Shown here piece after piece: positions 17,309 to 26,038 of a stretch of 64,000 bases of DNA. This DNA is from Paenibacillus harenae. GTDB taxonomy: Bacteria; Bacillota; Bacilli; Paenibacillales; Paenibacillaceae. The notes below the pieces were generated by a model, which saw nothing but the letters and a program-made list of their open reading frames with translations, did no database searches and was not told the origin of the DNA. The DNA lies in assembly GCF_030812415.1 (NCBI RefSeq), contig NZ_JAUSST010000005.1, positions 186,001-250,000 on the forward strand. Direction: 5' to 3'. Within the stretch, counting starts at the first letter, position 1. The number at the start of each line of letters is the position of its first letter. The position numbers and the translations under genes are program-made.

Positions 17309-18574
17309 CTAAGCAAGAAGTACATAGAACGAAGTCGACTGGCCCTGCACGCTCTTCGCATAAATTTTTCCTTTATGCTGCTCTACGATCGATTTGGCGA
17401 TGGCGAGCCCAAGGCCATAACCGCCGTGCTTTCGGGATCTCGAACGATCCGCGCGGTAGAAACGGTCGAAGATGCGGTCGAGATGCTCGGGCGCAATTCC
17501 TTCGCCGGTATTAGTCACCTTGAGCTGAATATCGGCCGCGCGTTTCTTGAGCGCGAGCGTGATCGAGCCTTGGTCGTTGGCATACTTGATCGCATTATCG
17601 AGCAGGATCATGACGACCTGCTTAATTTGCTCGCCGTTGCCGTTGATGACGAGATCCGGCTCAATCTCGTAGTCGAGCGAAATGTTTTTCTCGAAAATAA
17701 CGGCCTCCATCGTCAGGATGACGCTCTCGACGGCTTCACTTAAGTTGAATGGCGCGTAAAACATTTTCTCGCGGGTATCGTCTATCTCCGTCAGGTAAAG
17801 AAGATCGTTTGTCAACGTCTTCATCCTTTCAGTTTCCGACTTAATATGGTGCAGCCATTTCGCTTGATCGCGAATCACATCGTCACGATTGGCCAGCAGC
17901 ACATCCGCATTGGTATTGATGACGGCCAGCGGCGTCTTCAATTCATGGGAAGCATCGGCGATAAACCGCTTTTGCTTGTCGAACGCTTCCTTGACCGGAG
18001 CGATGGAACGGTTCGCGAAATACCGGCTCGTAAAGTAGATGACGATAAGCATCGCCAGCGCGACGGCAAGAAACGTATACACCAGATTGGTTAAGATCGT
18101 CTGTTGAGCCGTAACGTCCAGAAAGACGATCGTATTACCGGTCATCGTATCCAGCACCTTGAAGGCCCATTCGTTTCCATCCAAACTGAATTGGCCGTAA
18201 CCAGAGCCTTGAGCTGCGACTTTCTTGACCGCATTCGCATAGAAATCGTCATCCATGTCGAAGCGGGAATCGGTAGCCGTCATGTTCCACTCATAGTCTG
18301 TCTGAATACAGAAGGAAACGGTACGCTCGGGCTGCCACATCATGTCCTTGTCTTTGCCTCCATGGGGCGGCCCCCCGTCGCCGCCTTGGTGCGGTTCGCC
18401 GGCCATGCCGTCCGACGGCTTGTAGAAATCGGATGCCCGACCCAGATCCATCATAATATCATTGCGCACGTTCTGATAAGTAATCGTATAAATCAAAGCA
18501 AACGCGATGAGCATGATCACGGTAATGATGACCATATTCACGACCAAAAACCGATTGCGAAGTTTATTGAACAT
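17309..18574 (-). CDS. Sensor histidine kinase
   Basis: 421 residues: TM1 about 11-31, extracytoplasmic region about 32-162, TM2 about 163-183, HisKA with His210 in IADASHELKTPLAV, HATPase with LLDNAIKYAND and GGYGLGLAIAKSI. The sensor region contains a Gly/His/Asp/Met-rich stretch (about residues 58-80: EPHQGGDGGPPHGGKDKD), unusual and possibly metal- or polymer-binding. One-base stop/start overlap (TAATG) with the upstream response regulator; together divergent from the VTC/DUF4956 operon they likely control. Confidence 0.92.
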   Translation of the reverse strand: MFNKLRNRFLVVNMVIITVIMLIAFALIYTITYQNVRNDIMMDLGRASDFYKPSDGMAGEPHQGGDGGPPHGGKDKDMMWQPERTVSFCIQTDYEWNMTATDSRFDMDDDFYANAVKKVAAQGSGYGQFSLDGNEWAFKVLDTMTGNTIVFLDVTAQQTILTNLVYTFLAVALAMLIVIYFTSRYFANRSIAPVKEAFDKQKRFIADASHELKTPLAVINTNADVLLANRDDVIRDQAKWLHHIKSETERMKTLTNDLLYLTEIDDTREKMFYAPFNLSEAVESVILTMEAVIFEKNISLDYEIEPDLVINGNGEQIKQVVMILLDNAIKYANDQGSITLALKKRAADIQLKVTNTGEGIAPEHLDRIFDRFYRADRSRSRKHGGYGLGLAIAKSIVEQHKGKIYAKSVQGQSTSFYVLLA

Positions 18575-19251
18575 TAAGCGGTCACCTCGAGCACATAGCC
18601 TACGCCCCGGATCGTATTGATCTTGACGGATGATTGAAGGAAGGTAAGCTTCTTTCTAAGAAACGAGACATAGACCTCCACGTTATTATGTTCAACCTCG
18701 GAGTCGAAGCCCCACAGCTTCTCGATAATTTGCTCCTTGGAGGTAATCGCGCTTTTCCTCGCAATCAACAATTCCAGCAGCTCGCTCTCTTTAAGAATCA
18801 GCTTAAGCTCCTTGCTTTTGCAAGTCACCTTCAAGGTCGCCGTGTTCAGCTCGATATCGCCGTACTTTAGCCCATCATCGGGCACAACCTCGCCCTTCCT
18901 TCTTAAGGCCGCTCTGATTCTCGCCAGAAGCTCCTCCGTAGAGAACGGCTTGGCCACGTAGTCGTCTGCCCCGTAATCGAGACCGGCGATTTTATCGGAG
19001 GTTTCCCCCTTGGCGGTCAGAAGAATAACGGGCGTCGCCATCCCTTTCTCGCGAATCGTTTTCAATAAAGTAATCCCGTCCAATCCCGGAAGCATAATGT
19101 CAAGCAGCAACAGATCATAGATCCCGCTTATCGCGTTATCGAGTCCCGATTCGCCATCGTGAACGACATCGACGGAATAATTGTTTTTCTTCAAAATTTG
19201 AGACAGCGCCTCCGCAAGATGGAGCTCGTCTTCTACGATCAATATACGCAT
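18574..19251 (-). CDS. OmpR/PhoB-family response regulator
   Basis: 225 residues. Receiver domain with VEDE at 6-9, phospho-acceptor Asp51 in LLLDIMLPGLDG and Lys in VAKPFSTEEL; winged-helix domain with ELKLILKESELLELLI and NNVEVYVSFLRKKL. The start is ATG 19251 behind AAAGGGGAAAC; the in-frame GTG six codons earlier overlaps that ribosome site. Coupled to the kinase; its promoter region 19252-19444 is shared with the divergent operon and contains a 12-bp inverted repeat. Confidence 0.92.
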   Translation of the reverse strand: MRILIVEDELHLAEALSQILKKNNYSVDVVHDGESGLDNAISGIYDLLLLDIMLPGLDGITLLKTIREKGMATPVILLTAKGETSDKIAGLDYGADDYVAKPFSTEELLARIRAALRRKGEVVPDDGLKYGDIELNTATLKVTCKSKELKLILKESELLELLIARKSAITSKEQIIEKLWGFDSEVEHNNVEVYVSFLRKKLTFLQSSVKINTIRGVGYVLEVTA

Positions 19252-19309
19252 GGTTGTTTCCCCTTTCACGACTTCAAGGCTAGCAGCGCCTGATGCCTAT
19301 TATAAGAAG

Positions 19310-19381
19310 CGAACCTTTAATTAACCTTAATCGTAACACAGTTCGAATATTTACAAATGTTTAAGATTCATTAAAGGTTCG
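19310..19381. promoter_or_regulatory. Inverted repeat in divergent regulator/VTC promoter region
   Basis: CGAACCTTTAAT at 19310-19321 is exactly inverted as ATTAAAGGTTCG at 19370-19381, with 48 bases between. Each arm is flanked inward by further TTAA-rich half-sites (AACCTTAATC, TTTAAGATTC). The position suits a response-regulator operator for both transcription directions. Confidence 0.55.
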
Positions 19382-19444
19382 TTTTCTAAGATACAGTCAT
19401 GGAACGGCGATGCATTCGCCACAAGAGAGAGGAGCGTGCAACCG

Positions 19445-20185
19445 ATGGCGATCGAGGTGTTCAACCGATACGAGAGCAAGTACCTGATGGATAGCAAAGC
19501 TTTCTATACGATCTATAGCCGATTGCTCGAATATATGGAACCGGATACGTACAACAAAAACGACAGGTTTTACGCAATCAGCAATATCTACTATGATACC
19601 AAGCATGATACGCTGATTCGCAACAGTTTGTCGAAGCCGAAGTACAAGGAGAAGCTTAGGATCAGGGCATACGGCGTACCCGAAAATAACGCGAAGGTGT
19701 ATCTGGAGCTTAAGAAAAAGGTGTCCGGCTTGGTGAATAAGAGAAGGACGGCGCTGAAGCTGGACGAGGCGTATGCGTTCGCAGGTTCGGGAACGGTGCC
19801 TGAGCTGCAGCCTTACATGAATAAGCAGGTCGTTCAGGAAATTGAATATTTCTTGCGGCGATACGAGCTGCAGCCGAAGGTGTATCTGGCTTACGAGCGG
19901 CTTGCGCTGTTTTGCAAAGATAACCGCGATCTTCGCATCACCTTCGATACGAATATCCGGTCGAGGCGGTACGATCTGAGGCTCGAAGCCGGAGAGTATG
20001 GCGAGCAGCTTATGGACCAGGGGCAATGGCTGATGGAAGTGAAGGCGGAGAAGACGATTCCGCTATGGCTATCCCAATTGCTGTCCGAGCTTGGCATGTA
20101 CCGTACAAGCTTCTCCAAGTACGGCAATGAATTCAAAAAAACGATTAGATACGGATCAAGAACGAAGGAGAGTATTTTACTATGA
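19445..20185 (+). CDS. VTC-domain (polyphosphate polymerase-like) protein
   Basis: 246 residues, a single VTC/triphosphate-tunnel domain. The tunnel's basic and acidic residues are all present: FNRYESKYLM near the start, KLRIRAYG, VYLELKKK, VYLAYERLAL, RITFDTNIRSRR and the final WLMEVKAEKTIPLWL. In yeast Vtc4 this fold makes polyphosphate from ATP; the activity of bacterial stand-alone members is mostly untested. ATG 19445 lies ten bases after GGAG; the in-frame GTG at 19436 is too close to it. Stop overlaps the next start (ATGA), coupling it to the DUF4956 membrane protein. Confidence 0.88.
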   Translation: MAIEVFNRYESKYLMDSKAFYTIYSRLLEYMEPDTYNKNDRFYAISNIYYDTKHDTLIRNSLSKPKYKEKLRIRAYGVPENNAKVYLELKKKVSGLVNKRRTALKLDEAYAFAGSGTVPELQPYMNKQVVQEIEYFLRRYELQPKVYLAYERLALFCKDNRDLRITFDTNIRSRRYDLRLEAGEYGEQLMDQGQWLMEVKAEKTIPLWLSQLLSELGMYRTSFSKYGNEFKKTIRYGSRTKESILL

Positions 20186-20859
20186 TCGAATCCCTACTCA
20201 CCGCCACGACGGCAACAGAACTAACTTTGACTGACGCTTTGCTCACGATATTCATTTCCATCGCTTTAGGCGCGCTTATCAGCGTTACGTATATGAAAAC
20301 GCAAGCAGCCTATACGCAAAACTTTGCTTTAACGCTCATCGTACTGCCTATTATCGTCGCTATCATCATTCTTCTGATCGGCAGCAACATCGCTCGTGCC
20401 TTCAGTTTGGCCGGAGCGTTCTCCATTATTCGGTTCCGGAGCGCGCCGGGAGATCCGAAGGACATCGCGTTCGTCCTGTTTACGATGGCTGCGGGACTCG
20501 CTTGCGGCGTCGGATCTTACGCTTACGCCGTATTGTTCACCGTCATTCTGTGCGTGCTGATGTTTGTCCTCAAAGCGATCAAATTCGGTTCCAAAAAGGC
20601 TACGCAAAAGCTGCTTAAAGTGACGATCCCGGAAAATCTGGGCTACGAGGAAGCGTTCGAGGAGCTCTTCCATATGTATGAAATCCCTTATGAGCTGCGC
20701 AAAGTGAGAACAACGGAGCTAGGCAGTCTGTATGAGCTCGTATACGCGGTCACAATCGATCACTTGATGAATCAGAAGGAATTCCTCGATGCCGTCAGAA
20801 GCAGGAACGGCAACTTGGACGTTACGTTAACCATGAATCCGACCGTGTCGGAATATTAG
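20182..20859 (+). CDS. DUF4956 membrane protein
   Basis: 225 residues: three or four membrane segments in residues 15-130 (ALLTIFISIALGALISVTY, FALTLIVLPIIVAIIILLI, a segment around FVLFTMAAGLACGVGSYAYA, and VLFTVILCVLMFVLKAI), with the conserved loop SLAGAFSIIRFRSAPGDPKDIA, then a cytosolic alpha/beta tail of about 90 residues. This is DUF4956, function unknown, which habitually accompanies VTC-domain genes. The overlap with the VTC gene suggests a physical complex at the membrane. Confidence 0.88.
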   Translation: MIESLLTATTATELTLTDALLTIFISIALGALISVTYMKTQAAYTQNFALTLIVLPIIVAIIILLIGSNIARAFSLAGAFSIIRFRSAPGDPKDIAFVLFTMAAGLACGVGSYAYAVLFTVILCVLMFVLKAIKFGSKKATQKLLKVTIPENLGYEEAFEELFHMYEIPYELRKVRTTELGSLYELVYAVTIDHLMNQKEFLDAVRSRNGNLDVTLTMNPTVSEY

Positions 20860-20879
20860 AGAAGAGAGGAAGATGTACA

Positions 20880-22571
20880 ATGAAACAACCATGGAAAATG
20901 AAATTAGGCGCAATCCTATTATGCGCGGCTATGATGACCGCATGCAGCAGCAATAGCGCCGCGAATACAGGCAGCGTTGCCAGTGGTACCCCTGCAACGA
21001 CCGATACGGCAGAGGCAGGAGGCAGCACGACTGTCGAACTGGCCGGAGCCGATCTGACCCAGGAGGTTGAATACGAGGCGGATGATGCTTACACCGATTG
21101 GTCGGCAGCGTCTTACGCGAGCATTGCGCTGTCCGGGACTGGCGCAAGCATCGACGGCGACGGAGCAACGGCCGATGGCGATACGATTACAATTACGGCT
21201 GCGGGTACTTATGTTATAAGCGGCAAGCTCGAAGAAGGCCAGATTGTCGTTAACGTGAAGGATGACGGCGTCGTTCGTCTAGTCCTGAACGGGGCGGACA
21301 TTCACAATAGCGACAGCTCCGCCATCTATGTCCAGGAGGCCGGCAAGACGATTATTTCGCTTCAGGAGGGTTCGGAGAACAACGTATCGGATGGCGAGAC
21401 GTACGTGTTCCCGGACGCTGCGACGGATGAACCGAACGCTGCGATCTTCAGCCATGACGATTTGACGCTCAACGGCACGGGGAAGCTCACCGTGCAAGGC
21501 AACTTCAATAATGGGATTACAAGCAAAGACAAGCTGAAAGTGACGGGCGGCACGATCAGCATCGAGGCTGCGGATGACGGTCTTATGGGTCGTGATCTCG
21601 TCGCCGTACAAGATGGCTCGGTCACGATTAAATCCGAGGGCGACGCCGTTAAGACGACGTACGATACGGATAATACCAAAGGGTACGTCATTATTGAAGG
21701 CGGCGCGATCAACATCGAAGCCGGAGACGATGGCATCCACTCCGAATCTGCTATCGCCATTGCAGGCGGCAAGGTCGACATCACACAAAGCAATGAAGGC
21801 ATTGAAGCACCGACGATCGCGATCTCGGGAGGCGATGCAAGCGTCGTCTCGACCGATGACGGCATTAACGTGGCGGGGGGCGACTCCGAGACGGCTGCCG
21901 AAGCTCCTCCAGGCTCGGGCGCAGCATCGAGCAACAAGCTTGTCATAAGCGGCGGTACGCTGAACGTTGATTCCCAGGGCGACGGCTTGGATGCGAACGG
22001 CTCGATCGAGATGAGCGGGGGTACGGTTATCGTCAATGGACCGACCAATAGCGGTAACGGTTCGTTGGATTACGACGGCACCTTCGTGATGACGGGCGGC
22101 TTCATCGTCTCCGCCGGCAGCTCCGGCATGGTGCAGGCTACGGCCGACACGTCGACGCAGCCAGGCATACTGATGACTTTCACGCAGGCGCAGCAAACGG
22201 GTACACTTGTCCATTTGGAAGACAGCGACGGCAATGCGATTATGACTTTCGAGCCGACCAAATCATATCAAGCGGTATTCGTCAGTTCCCCTGATTTGAA
22301 GCAAAACGGTTCGTACACGCTTTATTCGGGCGGTAAGTCAACCGGTACGGCTGCGAACGGTCTCTATGAAGGCGGCAGCTATGAGGGTGGAACGAAGGTT
22401 ATCACCTTCGAGAACGCTACCATTGTCACATGGGTGAACGAATCGGGCGTTACCGAGGCCCAGAGCGGGATGGGAGGCCCTGGAGGCAGAGGCTTTGGCG
22501 GCGGCGGAGGCAGAGGCGGAGATCGGATGCCGCCGGACGGCGAGGTCCCGCAGGACGCTCCGGCTCAATAA
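20880..22571 (+). CDS. Cthe_2159-like beta-helix lipoprotein (carbohydrate-binding domain)
   Basis: 563 residues. Lipobox MTACS (Cys22); from about 90 to 430 there are repeated short strands of right-handed beta-helix type (GKLTVQGNFNNGITSKDKL, GTISIEAADDGL, GAINIEAGDDGIHSES, GKVDITQSNEGIEAP), each with the DDGI/NEGI turn typical of the Cthe_2159/DUF4353 family, whose founder binds cellulose and pectin-like polymers and calcium. The C-terminus (525-563) is Gly/Arg/Pro-rich. Probably surface-exposed and polymer-binding. Third gene of the VTC-DUF4956 operon, 20 bases after DUF4956. Confidence 0.88.
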   Translation: MKQPWKMKLGAILLCAAMMTACSSNSAANTGSVASGTPATTDTAEAGGSTTVELAGADLTQEVEYEADDAYTDWSAASYASIALSGTGASIDGDGATADGDTITITAAGTYVISGKLEEGQIVVNVKDDGVVRLVLNGADIHNSDSSAIYVQEAGKTIISLQEGSENNVSDGETYVFPDAATDEPNAAIFSHDDLTLNGTGKLTVQGNFNNGITSKDKLKVTGGTISIEAADDGLMGRDLVAVQDGSVTIKSEGDAVKTTYDTDNTKGYVIIEGGAINIEAGDDGIHSESAIAIAGGKVDITQSNEGIEAPTIAISGGDASVVSTDDGINVAGGDSETAAEAPPGSGAASSNKLVISGGTLNVDSQGDGLDANGSIEMSGGTVIVNGPTNSGNGSLDYDGTFVMTGGFIVSAGSSGMVQATADTSTQPGILMTFTQAQQTGTLVHLEDSDGNAIMTFEPTKSYQAVFVSSPDLKQNGSYTLYSGGKSTGTAANGLYEGGSYEGGTKVITFENATIVTWVNESGVTEAQSGMGGPGGRGFGGGGGRGGDRMPPDGEVPQDAPAQ

Positions 22572-22584
22572 GATCGTAACAAAT

Positions 22585-22624
22585 CGCCCCTTTACCCGGC
22601 TCTCGCGGCCGGGTAAAAGGGCGG
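22585..22624 (+). terminator. Terminator of the VTC/DUF4956/beta-helix operon
   Basis: CGCCCCTTTACCCGGC pairs with GCCGGGTAAAAGGGCG (one mismatch) around TCTCGCG; a weak TTGATTTT tail follows. Confidence 0.75.
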
Positions 22625-22736
22625 TTGATTTTCACGCACGGAATTGGATTGATGAGGGAAGCATTGCAACAGTTATCACCAACTGGGCGCATGCCGAATA
22701 TCCTGCTTATGCTATCACAGCAGAGGAGGATAAACG

Positions 22737-23636
22737 ATGATTCCCGTATACCCGTACTTCGGTATGGAACAGCAGTGCAAACAACAGCCGATTACGTTCC
22801 CGCCGCAGCATCAGGATGTGCAGCCCGGCCTAGAATACTTGATGAATCCGATTCCGATCTCCGACAATCCCGGTTATAAGGGGAGCGGGAAGCTGGCAGG
22901 GAAAGTCGCCATCATTACCGGGGGGGATAGCGGCATCGGCCGCGCCGTTGCGATCGGCTTCGCCAAGGAAGGCGCGGACGTCGCGATCGTCTATTTGTAT
23001 GAACGCGAGGATGCCGAAGCGACGAAACGGATGGTGGAGCATTATGGGCGGCGCTGCCTGCTCATCGAAGGCGATTTGCGCAATCCGGCCTTTTCGACGG
23101 AAGCCGTGCTAAGAACGTTGGCGTGTTACGGATGTCTGGATATCGTTGTGTTGAATCAAGCCGTGCAGTATCCGCAAGAATGTATTTTGGACATTACCGA
23201 TGAACAGCTGGAGAATACTTACCGGACGAATATTTTTCCTCTTTTCTATATGACGAAAGCGGCGCTCCCGTATTTGAAGCCCGGAAGCTCGATCATTTCA
23301 ACCGCATCCGTAACCGCATACGAGGGGGTCCCGCAGCTTGTCGACTATGCCTCCACCAAAGGAGCAATCGTATCGTTCACAAGGTCCTTGTCGCTTCAAT
23401 TGGTTTGCAGAGGCATCCGGGTCAATGCCGTCGCGCCGGGACCGATATGGACCCCGCTCATCGTGTCCACGTATCCGGTCGAATACGTGAAGACGTTCGG
23501 TCTGCAAACGCCCATGAAGCGCGCCGGACAGCCGTTCGAGCTTGCGCCGACATACATTTACTTGGCGTCGGACGATTCATCCTACGTAACGGGGCAAGTG
23601 CTGCACGTCAATGGCGGCATGACGACCGCAACCTAA
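22737..23636 (+). CDS. SDR-family oxidoreductase (YhdF/YhxC-like)
   Basis: 299 residues. The first 50 (PVYPYFGMEQQCKQQPITF...NPGYKGSGKLAGK) are the extension of the large-SDR group known from Bacillus general-stress proteins; then the Rossmann nucleotide loop TGGDSGIGRA, catalytic Ser in ISTASVTAYEG, and YASTKGA as YxxxK. A broad NAD(P)-dependent alcohol or aldehyde oxidoreductase is likely. It has an unusual Cys-rich segment (ATLACYGCLD; LVCRG). Good ribosome site AGAGGAGG. Monocistronic and convergent with dbpA, whose stop is only 14 bases away. Confidence 0.88.
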   Translation: MIPVYPYFGMEQQCKQQPITFPPQHQDVQPGLEYLMNPIPISDNPGYKGSGKLAGKVAIITGGDSGIGRAVAIGFAKEGADVAIVYLYEREDAEATKRMVEHYGRRCLLIEGDLRNPAFSTEAVLRTLACYGCLDIVVLNQAVQYPQECILDITDEQLENTYRTNIFPLFYMTKAALPYLKPGSSIISTASVTAYEGVPQLVDYASTKGAIVSFTRSLSLQLVCRGIRVNAVAPGPIWTPLIVSTYPVEYVKTFGLQTPMKRAGQPFELAPTYIYLASDDSSYVTGQVLHVNGGMTTAT

Positions 23637-23649
23637 TCGAAAACCATTT

Positions 23650-25095
23650 TTATTTCTTCCCTCTGCGTACCTTGAGGAGTTTGCCTTTGATCGTCGTGTC
23701 CTTCATCAATTCAAGCACGAGAGGCCCTTTGCCATTCAGAATCTCGACGTCCGATACGTGATCGAGAATCGTAATGATCCCTATATCATCGGCTGATACA
23801 CCATCAAGCTTGGCGATCGTCCCGACAAAGTCGACGGCGCGAAGCTTTTTTTTCTTGCCGCCGCCGAAGTTAAGCTTCATAATCTGGTTGCTTAACTGCT
23901 CGCGCTTATCCTTCTTCAGTTCGGGACCGATATTGATTTTTTGCTCGAACTCTTCTCTGCGACGCTCCACGGCTTCTTCGGAAGGAGCTTTCACCTTCGG
24001 AATCTCAAAGCCGATATACGCCTCGATGTCCGATAATCGACTGTAATCCTTAGGCGTTACGAAAGTAATCGCTTTGCCCGTCTTGCCAGCACGCCCGGTA
24101 CGACCCGTGCGGTGGACATAACTTTCCTTCTCCAGCGGAATATCATAGTTAATGACATGAGTGATATTCGTGATGTCGATACCTCTGGCAGCTACGTCCG
24201 TCGCGATCAAGTAACGGAACTGTCCCCTTCTGAACGCGTTCATGACCTCGAATCGCTCTTCCTGTTCCATCCCTCCATGAATGCGATCGCATGGATAATC
24301 GAGCTCCGCCATTTCGCGGAATAACCGGTCCACGTTTTCCTGCGTCCGGCAGAAGACGATGCAGCTATCGGGGTTTTCGACGATGAGCAGATTCCGAAGC
24401 AGAGCCAGCTTGTCCGCCTCCATAACCTGAATAAGCTCATGCTCGATCGTCGCTGTCGTAATGCCGCTTGCTTTGATCTCGATCTGTGCAGGCTGGTTCA
24501 TATACTTGCGCGACAGCTTGGCTACGTCCTCAGGGAAAGTCGCGGAGAACAGCATGGTCACTCTATCTTTAGGCAATGCCCCGATAATCGATTGTACCTG
24601 CTCGATAAAGCCCATATTCAGCATCTCGTCGGCCTCGTCGATCACCAGATAGGCGATGCGGTCCAGCGAAAGCGTGCCGCGTTCGATATGGTCCAGTACG
24701 CGTCCCGGCGTACCGACTACCATATGCGTTCTTTGCTTTAACTCGGCCTTCTGCATATGGAAAGGATGTTTCCCGAACAGAGGCGTTGACTTGATCCGCT
24801 TAAAACGTCCGATATTGGTCAGATCTTCGTTGACCTGTACGGCGAGTTCGCGGGTCGGCGTAAGAATTAACGCCTGCGGCTTGTTCTCGTTCCAATCGAC
24901 GAGCTCGCAGAGCGGGATGCCGTATGCCGCCGTTTTGCCGCTGCCCGTCTGCGATTTGACTACAAGATCCTTCTTCCCCAGCGCAACGGGAATAACCTCT
25001 GTTTGTACTTCCGTTGGCGTTTCATAACCGAGGCCGCTCAGCGCCCTCATGATTTCTTCACTTAATGGATAGTCCGTAAAATTCTTCTCGTTCAT
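23650..25095 (-). CDS. dbpA: DEAD-box ATP-dependent RNA helicase DbpA
   Basis: 481 residues. In order: Q-motif region YETPTEVQTEVIP, Walker A SQTGSGKTAA, PTRELAVQ, TPGRVLDHIERG, DEAD in VIDEADEML, SATF, and in the second domain IHGGMEQEERFE, ATDVAARGID and HRTGRTGRAG. The last 75 residues (LRAVDFVGTIAKLDGVSADDIGIITI...KVRRGKK) are the RNA-binding domain that directs DbpA/YxiN to hairpin 92 of 23S rRNA, so a role in assembling the 50S subunit follows from the family. No strong terminator is seen downstream. Confidence 0.95.
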   Translation of the reverse strand: MNEKNFTDYPLSEEIMRALSGLGYETPTEVQTEVIPVALGKKDLVVKSQTGSGKTAAYGIPLCELVDWNENKPQALILTPTRELAVQVNEDLTNIGRFKRIKSTPLFGKHPFHMQKAELKQRTHMVVGTPGRVLDHIERGTLSLDRIAYLVIDEADEMLNMGFIEQVQSIIGALPKDRVTMLFSATFPEDVAKLSRKYMNQPAQIEIKASGITTATIEHELIQVMEADKLALLRNLLIVENPDSCIVFCRTQENVDRLFREMAELDYPCDRIHGGMEQEERFEVMNAFRRGQFRYLIATDVAARGIDITNITHVINYDIPLEKESYVHRTGRTGRAGKTGKAITFVTPKDYSRLSDIEAYIGFEIPKVKAPSEEAVERRREEFEQKINIGPELKKDKREQLSNQIMKLNFGGGKKKKLRAVDFVGTIAKLDGVSADDIGIITILDHVSDVEILNGKGPLVLELMKDTTIKGKLLKVRRGKK

Positions 25096-25200
25096 TGCTT
25101 ACCTCTTCTACGACATATTTGAATGCCCATACCTACAGGCTTACCACCGTGCATTTACCGCATACGGTTCTATTATACTCCGAATTCATCTGGAGAAGTT

Positions 25201-25929
25201 TTATTTCACATCCTGCAAAAAGTCTAACAAAACTTGTCTTAATCCTTCCGGATCGCTAAGCATGGGCAAATGGCCGGTCTCAAGGCTTCTTACCTTATGC
25301 GGAGACAGATTGGCGATCATTTGCTGCTGCAGGGCAGGATCAATCTCCTTATCCTTCGTAAGCTTGATGAAAAGCTTCGGCACGCTAGGGATCGGCGCCC
25401 CGGTGCGGTCCGTGAATACGCGAACCGACTCTGGGGTAAATGTCCGCACGATCTCATCCGCAACCTCTGGCGAAAGGTCGTTGCATAGGCCGGAACGAAG
25501 AGCGGATTCGGGGGGCTTGGTCCCTAGAATCCGCATGATTGCCGACAGCAATAGCCTCTTGGGAAAAGGCAATGCCGAAACGAACGACGAGCCGTTCTTC
25601 GGTATGCATGCCCCGATTGCAACGAAGCCTGCTACTTTCCCTGAAAGCTCGGCGGCAAGCCGAAGACCTAGCGAGCCGCCCAAGGAATGGGCGACGATTA
25701 CGATCCTATCGTAACTCTGTTCATCGACTTGGTTCCGCAGATGAGCGACGTAATCTGTAAACCGCAGACCTTTCAACGCTTCGCCAGTGTCCCCGCGATG
25801 CGGATAATCAACCATGAGGCAAGGATGGTCCATTCCATTCGTTACTTCTTGCCAGATGCGGCTATCCAGTCCCGCCCCATGTATAAAAACGAAAGCTGCC
25901 TTCTCTTGCTTAGCTTTATGATCTTGCAT
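25201..25929 (-). CDS. Alpha/beta hydrolase
   Basis: 242 residues with a Ser nucleophile in VAHSLGGSLG, oxyanion region FIHGAGLDSRIW, and the catalytic His near the end in LETGHLPMLSDPEG. Resembles small esterase or aryl-ester hydrolases of the AB_hydrolase_6 type; substrate unknown. Start ATG with GAGGAGG-type ribosome site. Divergent from the WYL regulator at 26039, which may control it: the 70-bp gap includes the palindrome at 25990. Confidence 0.85.
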   Translation of the reverse strand: MQDHKAKQEKAAFVFIHGAGLDSRIWQEVTNGMDHPCLMVDYPHRGDTGEALKGLRFTDYVAHLRNQVDEQSYDRIVIVAHSLGGSLGLRLAAELSGKVAGFVAIGACIPKNGSSFVSALPFPKRLLLSAIMRILGTKPPESALRSGLCNDLSPEVADEIVRTFTPESVRVFTDRTGAPIPSVPKLFIKLTKDKEIDPALQQQMIANLSPHKVRSLETGHLPMLSDPEGLRQVLLDFLQDVK

Positions 25930-25989
25930 CGATTGTTCTCCTCCTCTTATCGTTCCAATTGGAATCTAAATTAACCTTAATCTATAAAC

Positions 25990-26006
25990 AAGACAAATAA
26001 TGTCTT
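25990..26006. promoter_or_regulatory. Palindrome between hydrolase and WYL regulator genes
   Basis: AAGACA-N5-TGTCTT, perfect 6-bp arms. It covers the in-frame ATG at 26000, an argument that the WYL gene starts further downstream. Candidate operator for either gene. Confidence 0.45.
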
Positions 26007-26038
26007 ATTATAGAGATATCATAAAAAATAAATATCGA

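Noticed and set aside
21279..22214. 311-codon open frame on the - strand
   Set aside because: Antisense of the repetitive beta-helix gene; its Asp/Arg repetition mirrors that gene's repeats.
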